This document shows positions 58,167 through 64,000 of a stretch of 64,000 nt of DNA, piece after piece. Position 1 is the first letter of the stretch; each line of letters begins with the position of its first letter. Both the position numbers and the translations under genes were made by a program. The notes under the pieces are model-generated. The model was not told the origin of the DNA. It made no database searches and worked only from the letters and a program-made list of their open reading frames with translations. The DNA is from Halomonas sp. 'Soap Lake #6' (GTDB lineage Bacteria; Pseudomonadota; Gammaproteobacteria; Pseudomonadales; Halomonadaceae): NCBI RefSeq assembly GCF_003031405.1, contig NZ_CP020469.1, positions 2,046,001-2,110,000 on the forward strand, in the 5' to 3' direction.

Positions 58167-58504
58167 CTCCCGTGCTGGCCAAGCCCGCTAACCGATCACT
58201 ATTAGCCAACTGATCTGGGGAGCGTGGGACTTGAATATGATTCATGGTAACTAGCTGAGTGATAATAAAACCATTCATAAAGAAGTGGGAATTTAAAAGG
58301 CATTCAGTATAGAGGAAGGCATGGCGGCGAGGCCAATCTGTTGCAAGCGGTTAACTTTGCGAGGGCGTATATCAGCTGACGCTAAGAATGCCGCTGGATT
58401 TTTACACGCCTTAAGAATGTCATGTTATAGCATAACCATTATGACGGGATTTCATAAGATCCTTAGGCTTTGTGTTGTTCGCTATCCCCCTGCCACCTAG
58501 AATG

Positions 58505-58672
58505 GCCAGTGTCGGTGTTCCCCACGGAACTTAATAGAGAATCCGCCACGGCTTGCCGCGAAACGGAACTGCCCCCGCAACTGTAGGCGGCGAGCGATGC
58601 TCTTTGATGCCACTGGACACAGCGTCTGGGAAGGCGAGCTAGCCATGACCCGTCAGTCAGGAGAACTGCCGA
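58505..58672 (+). promoter_or_regulatory. Cobalamin (AdoCbl) riboswitch
   Basis: Conserved parts in order: ATAGAGAATCCGCC near 58533, GCCCCCGCAACTGTAGGCGG (58571-58590), GCCACTGG..CTGGGAAGGC (58609-58635) and the B12 box AGTCAGGAGAACTGCC (58655-58670). It lies on the plus strand, 80 bp upstream of the BtuF-like start, so it controls the uptake operon. Confidence 0.93.
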
Positions 58673-58732
58673 TATATTACTTACATCGAGCGAAGTGACT
58701 CGGTCGGTATTTTCTGGCCGAATGCGGAGTTC

Positions 58733-58756
58733 ATCATGCACGGGAGTGTACATGAT
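58733..58756 (+). promoter_or_regulatory. Shine-Dalgarno-sequestering hairpin of the btuF leader
   Basis: ATCATGCAC pairs with GTG-TA-CATGAT (TA bulged); the 4-nt loop GGGA is the core of the GGGAG ribosome-binding site and the first ATG lies in the 3' arm. This is a plausible translational expression platform for the riboswitch. Confidence 0.6.
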
Positions 58757-59765
58757 GTTGAGATTGACCACGGCCATCGCTGCGAGCGCTGTTGGCCTTG
58801 CCCAGGCGGCTTACGCCTCCACTGACTACCCGCTTACGCTAACCAATTGTGGCGTAGAGATCAGCGTGGCGTCGCCCCCAGAGCGAACGGTGACGGTAGG
58901 CCAGTCAGCCACGGAGATTCTCTATTCGTTGGGGCTCGCTGATCAAGTGAATGGCACCTCGGTTTGGTTCAACCCGGTTCTTCCCCAGTTTGCTGAGGCC
59001 AATGAAGCGATCGAACGGATCGCCAACGATGACCCAAGCTTTGAGGCCGTGGTCAATAAACGACCTGAGCTGGTAGCGGTACAGTATGAGTGGCATGTAG
59101 GCCCCACCGGTAGCGTAGCAACCCGTGAACAGTTCCACGAGCTGGGGATTAATACCTATATTATGCCCGCCGATTGCGACACTAAAGATAACTCTACTGG
59201 CGGTGATGGAACACGCACGGCCGCTTTCTCGACAGAGTCTATCTACAAAGGGATTACCGAATTAGCGCGCATCTATGATGTTCAAGCGGCTGGCGAAGCG
59301 CTGGTGGCGGATCTTATCGACCGCGAGGAGCGCGCTATTGATTTGGCAAGCAGCCTTGATTTGCCGCAGGATCTGTCAGCGGTATTCTGGTTCTCATCGA
59401 CGGACCTGGGGGTTAGCCCCTTCGTTGCGGGTCAGCTTGGCGCACCGGGCTATATGATGGATAAGCTCGGCATTCGCAATGTGATTGAGTCTGATGAAGA
59501 GTGGCCCACGGTGGGTTGGGAAAGCATCGCCAGGGCGAATCCCGATGTGATTGTTATCGCCGCCATGGATCGCCGCCGTTTCCCCGCCGACGATATCGAA
59601 GCCAAGCGTGAGTTTCTGCGCAGTGACCCGGTCACCAGCGAGATGAGTGCGGTCCAAAATAACCGCATCGTTGAGATGGATGCCCATGCCATGAGTGCCA
59701 CTATGCGTAGCATCTACGGCCTTGAGTCACTGGCTGAAGCACTATCTGCTATGACGTTTAAGTAA
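58752..59765 (+). CDS. btuF: Corrinoid ABC-transporter substrate-binding protein (BtuF-like)
   Basis: A 337-residue periplasmic binding protein of the FepB/BtuF class. A signal peptide (MMLRLTTAIAASAVGLAQAA) is followed by two lobes: PERTVTVGQSATEILYSLGL and KRPELVAVQYEWHVG in the N-lobe, and WPTVGWESIARANPDVIVI in the C-lobe. The ligand is inferred to be a corrinoid from the riboswitch and the cob genes; the family also binds ferric siderophores. Start at 58752 has GGGAG six nt upstream. Confidence 0.85.
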   Translation: MMLRLTTAIAASAVGLAQAAYASTDYPLTLTNCGVEISVASPPERTVTVGQSATEILYSLGLADQVNGTSVWFNPVLPQFAEANEAIERIANDDPSFEAVVNKRPELVAVQYEWHVGPTGSVATREQFHELGINTYIMPADCDTKDNSTGGDGTRTAAFSTESIYKGITELARIYDVQAAGEALVADLIDREERAIDLASSLDLPQDLSAVFWFSSTDLGVSPFVAGQLGAPGYMMDKLGIRNVIESDEEWPTVGWESIARANPDVIVIAAMDRRRFPADDIEAKREFLRSDPVTSEMSAVQNNRIVEMDAHAMSATMRSIYGLESLAEALSAMTFK

Positions 59766-59796
59766 TGTATCTTTCACCTGATATGGCGTTTAACTA

Positions 59797-60858
59797 ATGC
59801 GCATAGCGTTAACGCGGTCATCGGCGGGCTTGGGGCTACGCTGGCTATGGATAACGCCCATCGTTCTACTGGCAGCACTGATCGCGGGTACCGCCATCGG
59901 CGAGACACCGATTCCGGTTGATACCATTCTCAAAGTACTCGCCAACCAGCTACTGGGCGCGGATTATGCGGTCGATCGGATAGATGCAGGCATTATCTGG
60001 AACTATCGACTCAGCCGCGCCGTCGTCGCTGCGTGCTGCGGCACCAGTCTGGCGCTGGCGGGAGTAGTGCTTCAGGCACTACTGCGCAACCCCTTGGCCG
60101 ATCCCTATTTAATGGGCATATCCGCTGGGGCTTCTACCGGCGCGGTAGCTGTGGCCGTGGCTGGATTAGGCGCAGGGGCGCTTTCGCTCTCCCTGGGTGC
60201 TTTTATAGGCGCCCTCCTTGCCTTTGGCATTGTGGTAATGCTCGCCCATGCAGCCAACAGCGGCGTCGGTGGTGGTCGTGGTGTTCAAGCAGCGGGGGCG
60301 ATTATTCTGGCGGGCATTGCCGGTTCGCAGCTGTTCAATGCACTGACTGCTTTTATCATCACTAAATCGGCGAGCGCCGAGCAGGCCCGGGGCATTATGT
60401 TTTGGCTGATGGGCAACCTCTCTGGGGTGCGCTGGGCTGATGTGACCTTGGCTGTGCCTGCCGCCCTCTTCGGGTTGCTGGTGTGCCTCTGGCACCGTCG
60501 CTCCTTGGATGCATTTACCTTCGGGGCCGACAGTGCTGCCTCCATGGGTATTGCTGTGCGCCCGGTGCGTGGGATGTTGATTATTTCCATGGCGCTGGTG
60601 ACGGCAGTGATGGTTTCTATTGTGGGGGCAATTGGCTTTGTGGGGCTGGTGATTCCCCATGCCATGCGTTTTATTGTGGGCAGTCAACACACACGCTTGG
60701 TGCCAGCTACGGCGCTTGCGGGCGCAGTATTTTTGATTGGCTCGGATATTCTGTCGCGCACGCTGATACCCGGCCAAGTGCTACCGATCGGGGTGATTAC
60801 CTCGCTAATTGGCGCGCCCGCCTTTGCGCTTATTCTTATTCACGGCAAGAGGTCTTAA
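59797..60858 (+). CDS. btuC: Corrinoid ABC-transporter permease (BtuC-like, FecCD family)
   Basis: A 353-residue permease with about ten membrane segments. Signatures: RLSRAVVAACCGTSLALAGV followed by VLQALLRNPLADPYLMGISA, the FecCD start, and IGFVGLVIPHAMRFIVGSQH containing the coupling GLVIPH motif. Its stop overlaps the ATPase start (TAATG). Confidence 0.92.
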   Translation: MRIALTRSSAGLGLRWLWITPIVLLAALIAGTAIGETPIPVDTILKVLANQLLGADYAVDRIDAGIIWNYRLSRAVVAACCGTSLALAGVVLQALLRNPLADPYLMGISAGASTGAVAVAVAGLGAGALSLSLGAFIGALLAFGIVVMLAHAANSGVGGGRGVQAAGAIILAGIAGSQLFNALTAFIITKSASAEQARGIMFWLMGNLSGVRWADVTLAVPAALFGLLVCLWHRRSLDAFTFGADSAASMGIAVRPVRGMLIISMALVTAVMVSIVGAIGFVGLVIPHAMRFIVGSQHTRLVPATALAGAVFLIGSDILSRTLIPGQVLPIGVITSLIGAPAFALILIHGKRS

Positions 60859-61622
60859 TGCGTTTATCGGCTGAACAGCTCACCTGGAGCGTACACGGCA
60901 CACCACTGCTCGTTGATGTAAATCTTACGGTGGCCTCTGGCCAGACCTTTGGCCTGGTTGGGCCTAACTGCTCGGGTAAAACCTCCCTGCTTCGTCTGCT
61001 GGCGGGCTTGAACAAACCCAAGGCAGGCCAGGTGCTGATTGGCAACCAGCCTTTGCACACTCTTAAACAACGGGCGATCGCTCAGTCCATTGCCCTGGTA
61101 GAGCAACAAGCGGAAACCACTGACCGCATCACGGTACGAGAAGTTGTAGCCCTTGGCCGTACGCCTTTTCTCTCGGCGTTACAGCCATGGTCCGACCAGA
61201 ACGAGGCGATTGTCACACAGGCTTTGCTCGACGTGGATATGCAGCATATGGCCAACCGGCTGTGGCACACCCTCTCTGGTGGCGAGCGCCAGCGCGTTCA
61301 CATCGGCCGCGCACTGGCCCAGCAACCCAAGGTCTTACTGCTCGATGAGTCGACCAACCATCTGGATATTCGTCACCAGCTCTCAATCCTTAAACTGGTT
61401 AAACAGCTGCCTATCACAGTGATTATTTCCCTGCACGATCTTAATCACGCCATGGAGTGCGACCGCATTGGCGTAATGGATGGAGGGCGACTGGTTGATA
61501 CAGGGCCTCCCAAAGGCGTGCTGACGGCGTTCAGTCTGCGCCAAACCTTTGGTGTCTACGCCGATATCTTCACCGACCCCGTAGATGATAGCCAGGTGAT
61601 GCGTTTTCGCAGTGCGGTTTAG
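60858..61622 (+). CDS. btuD: Corrinoid ABC-transporter ATPase (BtuD-like)
   Basis: A 254-residue ABC ATPase: Walker A GPNCSGKTSLLRLL (Cys in place of the common Gly), signature LSGGERQRVHIGRAL, Walker B VLLLDESTNHLD (Ser for the usual Pro of DEPT) and H-loop ISLHDLNHAMECD. The start at 60858 is fixed by overlap with the permease stop. Last gene of the riboswitch-controlled operon. 61623-61804 holds no gene. Confidence 0.9.
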   Translation: MRLSAEQLTWSVHGTPLLVDVNLTVASGQTFGLVGPNCSGKTSLLRLLAGLNKPKAGQVLIGNQPLHTLKQRAIAQSIALVEQQAETTDRITVREVVALGRTPFLSALQPWSDQNEAIVTQALLDVDMQHMANRLWHTLSGGERQRVHIGRALAQQPKVLLLDESTNHLDIRHQLSILKLVKQLPITVIISLHDLNHAMECDRIGVMDGGRLVDTGPPKGVLTAFSLRQTFGVYADIFTDPVDDSQVMRFRSAV

Positions 61623-61804
61623 GCTCTATTTGTACCCCCTTAGCAAGAGCGCCACCTATCAAGGTTGTTACAGGCAAGCAGCACAGATAGGTAAACTGGA
61701 TAAGGGAGACGAACGTTGGAAAGGGGTAAATGATGTTAGGCAAAAGGTGGCAAGGCTTCAGAGTATAATGATGTGCTTTTTGTGTTTAAAACATTGGGGC
61801 TCAA

Positions 61805-62629
61805 ATGAACACTGATCACTCACCAAATGCTCATCTTGCGAAATGGGAAAATGCTAAAAACCCAGTGGTGTCGATGTTTAAAGAATACCCTGCGGGCCAT
61901 CACATCCTTCCACATCAACATCAGCGTGGACAGTTAATATATGCCAGCGCAGGCACTATGAGACTAAGCACTTGCGATGAATACTGGTTATTACCTCCAT
62001 TTCGTGGCGTATGGATGCCTCCTTACGTAGAACATGAAATGAGTGCCAGCACATCAGTTTCTTTGCGGACATTATATGTCAATGTCGAATCATTCACCTT
62101 AAGCTTACCTAATCATCCAATAGGAATAGGCGTCACGCCACTTTTACGGGAGTTGCTGATCCGGGCCTCTTTTTTTCCAATAACATATCATCCTGACAGC
62201 TTTGAAGAGCGCTTGTTGCGGCTAGCATTGGAAGAAATGAAGCAGGCCTTCGAGAGTGGATTAAAGCTCCCCATGGGCAGAGATAAGCGTTTGAGAAAGA
62301 TATGCGATACGTTGCTGGAAAATCCAGGGGATGTGCGTTCATTGGCAGATTGGGCGAATGAGGTCGGAGCAACCACTCGGACGCTGACTCGGCTATTTCG
62401 CACCGAGACAGGCATTTCTTTTATTCAATGGCGGGAACAGGTGCGCATAGTGAGTGCCGTTTCAAGCTTAAGCACTGGGGAACGTGTCAGCCAAGTTGCT
62501 GAGAAACTAGGATATGCCTCACAAGGGGCTTTTACTGTCATGTTTAAACGTGTCACGGGCAAATCTCCCAGAGAGTATTTAAATGATTTATCCTGTTCTC
62601 AAATAAAGTTGTCGTGTATGGAAGAATAA
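61805..62629 (+). CDS. AraC-family transcriptional regulator
   Basis: A 274-residue regulator. The N-terminal cupin-like sensor has HHILPHQHQRGQLIYASAGT; the C-terminal double helix-turn-helix has RSLADWANEVGATTRTLTRL and VAEKLGYASQGAFTVMFKRV with the closing GKSPREYL. It resembles regulators that control an adjacent exporter; the EamA gene 56 bp downstream on the same strand is a likely target. No effector can be inferred. Confidence 0.9.
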   Translation: MNTDHSPNAHLAKWENAKNPVVSMFKEYPAGHHILPHQHQRGQLIYASAGTMRLSTCDEYWLLPPFRGVWMPPYVEHEMSASTSVSLRTLYVNVESFTLSLPNHPIGIGVTPLLRELLIRASFFPITYHPDSFEERLLRLALEEMKQAFESGLKLPMGRDKRLRKICDTLLENPGDVRSLADWANEVGATTRTLTRLFRTETGISFIQWREQVRIVSAVSSLSTGERVSQVAEKLGYASQGAFTVMFKRVTGKSPREYLNDLSCSQIKLSCMEE

Positions 62630-62685
62630 AATTCGAGAGGGGTTGATATTATTTCTCTACTTATTGAAATGATCGGTAGAGAAAT

Positions 62686-63624
62686 ATGAAGCGTTCACTA
62701 AAGTCGCTAAGTGGCCACTATTACGTTCTAATAATCGCATCCACGTTTCTGCAAGGATCTTCGTTTGTCAGCACAAAGGTCGTCATGGAACAGATGTCAC
62801 CTTTGTGGGCAGCATCTGCTCGCTTCCTGATCGCAGCAGTATTTTTGTCGCCTGTTGTTTTTATTCAAATGCGCAGGCATAAAATACTTATTAAAGACCT
62901 CCCTTGGGTGAAACTGTTAATAATTGGAGGGTTCCAGACGGCGGGAGTAATGTCGCTGCTCAACATCGGACTGACGGCTACCACCTCTTCAATAGCTGCC
63001 ATTCTCATGGCCAGTAATCCTCTACTCGTGGTTGTCTTAGCATGGCTTATTTTAGGGGAGCGCTCCTCGAAGCTTGCCTTGCTGGGCTTAGCTTTTGCAT
63101 TTGCTGGAGTGGTAATCTGCATTGGTATCAACACTGACGGTTCCCATGCTATCGGGCATGGAGAAGTGTTTGTTATGCTGGCATCGACCTGCTGGGCCTG
63201 CTCTACCGTGTTAAGCAAGAAATTTGCAATTACGCTCTCTCCTTGGATAGTCACTTTCTGGCAGATGTTGTTTGGCTCTCTACTTCTTATTGCGATAGCT
63301 GCATTAAGCAAACAACCTTTTTCCCTACCAACGGATGCTTACCACTGGGGGATGTTTATGTGGCTGGCAATTCCCGCATCGACTGGGGCTATAGGGCTTT
63401 GGTTTGCGGCATTAAAGATTGGCGGCTCCGTGCATACAAGTGGCTTCTTGTTTCTTTGCCCTCTGTTTGCCGCACTGATTGCATTCATATTGATCGGACA
63501 ACACCCTGCATGGCACGAGATCATTGGCGGTGTCTTGGTGGGTGCAGGTTTGTTCATCATGTCCCGCAAGCATTATGCTTGCGGGACAGCTTTGAGAATT
63601 AAGTCTAGTCACAGCGCTCAATAA
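62686..63624 (+). CDS. EamA-family (DMT) transporter
   Basis: A 312-residue drug/metabolite transporter with ten hydrophobic segments in two EamA repeats ([20 protein letters not shown] at the start of the first; [20 protein letters not shown] at the start of the second). Probably exports amino acids or other small metabolites. Its last 20 bp overlap the convergent thiolase gene's 3' end. Confidence 0.9.
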   Translation: MKRSLKSLSGHYYVLIIASTFLQGSSFVSTKVVMEQMSPLWAASARFLIAAVFLSPVVFIQMRRHKILIKDLPWVKLLIIGGFQTAGVMSLLNIGLTATTSSIAAILMASNPLLVVVLAWLILGERSSKLALLGLAFAFAGVVICIGINTDGSHAIGHGEVFVMLASTCWACSTVLSKKFAITLSPWIVTFWQMLFGSLLLIAIAALSKQPFSLPTDAYHWGMFMWLAIPASTGAIGLWFAALKIGGSVHTSGFLFLCPLFAALIAFILIGQHPAWHEIIGGVLVGAGLFIMSRKHYACGTALRIKSSHSAQ

Positions 63625-64000
63625 TCATAGCCATTCCTTGTCCAACGCCCACACACATAGTACATAGTGCATAGCGCCCATGAATACGATGGAGGTGATT
63701 AATTGAGGTGCCCACCAAACGGGCACCACTCATGCCCAAGGGATGTCCAAGAGCAATGGCTCCACCATTAGGATTGATGCGCGGATCTTTATCGTCTAAT
63801 CCTAATTTTCGTACAACTGCAAGCGCCTGGGATGCAAAAGCCTCATTTATCTCCAGCACATCTACATCATCAAGCGTCATTTTTGCTATGTTCAATACCT
63901 TATTGACGGCAGGTACTGGCCCGATCCCCATGATACTTGGCTGAACTCCCGAAGCAGCGCTAGCGACAATACGCGCTCGTGGTTTTAAATTGTGCTTCAA
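63605..64000 (-). CDS. pcaF: Acetyl-CoA acyltransferase (PcaF/PaaJ-like thiolase), 5' part outside window
   Basis: The C-terminal 131 residues of a thiolase: [19 protein letters not shown] (EINEAFA motif), [20 protein letters not shown] with the active-site His of GHP, and [16 protein letters not shown] with the second catalytic Cys. The ALCTMC-GVGQG form is typical of beta-ketoadipyl-CoA thiolases (PcaF/PaaJ), which would place the gene in aromatic-acid or phenylacetate degradation; a general acetyl-CoA acetyltransferase is possible. Its 5' end lies beyond the window edge. Confidence 0.85.
   Translation of the reverse strand: MKHNLKPRARIVASAASGVQPSIMGIGPVPAVNKVLNIAKMTLDDVDVLEINEAFASQALAVVRKLGLDDKDPRINPNGGAIALGHPLGMSGARLVGTSINHLHRIHGRYALCTMCVGVGQGMAMIIERCD

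Noticed and set aside
60483..60857. N-terminal extension of the BtuD-like ATPase
   Set aside because: This part of the frame overlaps the permease coding sequence; the ABC domain starts at the TAATG overlap at 60858.

Overview
The window looks like the chromosome of a marine or halophilic gammaproteobacterium. A Halomonas-like host is my inference from the oxygen-dependent cobalamin cluster, moderately high GC in the core part and REP-like intergenic palindromes. Two very different parts meet at about 41.1-41.6 kb.

Part 1 (1-41.1 kb) is an accessory region. It holds many small, unrelated, mostly minus-strand stand-alone genes: acetyltransferases, VOC proteins, a NUDIX hydrolase, SRPBCC proteins, LysE exporters, a glutathione transferase, an arylamine N-acetyltransferase and a macrolide-type glycosyltransferase. 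Several are flanked by integron attC-like recombination sites. The clearest stretch (30.8-33.1 kb) has long attC sites very like the Vibrio VCR, separating a membrane-anchored unknown, a GNAT protein and a TIR-like protein. No integron integrase is visible, so this is best read as a cluster of attC sites lacking an integrase (CALIN), broken up by mobile and repeat DNA: a deletion derivative of an IS3-family element, IS110 remnants, a group II intron, and at least four copies of an undescribed ~430-bp dispersed repeat. Decay is frequent: an internally deleted CYTH/CyaB gene, a GNAT gene with a nonsense codon, a truncated DUF418 gene, a frameshifted antitoxin, a frameshifted quinone-cofactor oxidase gene and a duplicated ytoQ tail. 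More coherent modules are also present: a SoxR-controlled VOC-flavodoxin operon with a perfect sox box, an ArsR-SRPBCC operon with a perfect 9-bp inverted-repeat operator, a LodAB/GoxAB-like oxidase with its flavoprotein maturase, a MATE pump divergent from a LysR regulator, an RNA helicase beside a Rho paralogue without the RNA-binding domain, and (37.4-41.0 kb) a three-gene operon that I read as an ABC-three-component (ABC-3C) conflict system. In it a Rad50-like ATPase with a zinc-hook motif is joined by 4-nt overlaps to a small middle component and a nuclease-like effector.

Part 2 (41.6-61.6 kb) is a compact aerobic cobalamin cluster. A minus-strand operon runs chlID-cobO-cobB-cobW-cobN-cobG-cobH-cobI-cobJ-cobL-cobE-cobM-cobF (then ytoQ), nearly every junction overlapping by 1-23 nt. 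cobK is embedded in the opposite orientation, sharing CATG with the cobL start and TTAA with the cobJ stop. Divergent from the operon, a cobalamin riboswitch with a Shine-Dalgarno-sequestering hairpin precedes a B12-uptake ABC transporter (btuF-btuC-btuD like). Together these genes make the corrin ring by the late-cobalt route, insert cobalt with CobN plus a ChlI/ChlD fusion, adenosylate it, and import corrinoids when B12 is scarce.

The right end (61.8-64 kb) has an AraC regulator, an EamA exporter and the 3' part of a PcaF-like thiolase that leaves the window. The left edge cuts a COG3575 nucleotidyltransferase-family gene. No tRNA, rRNA or CRISPR array was seen.
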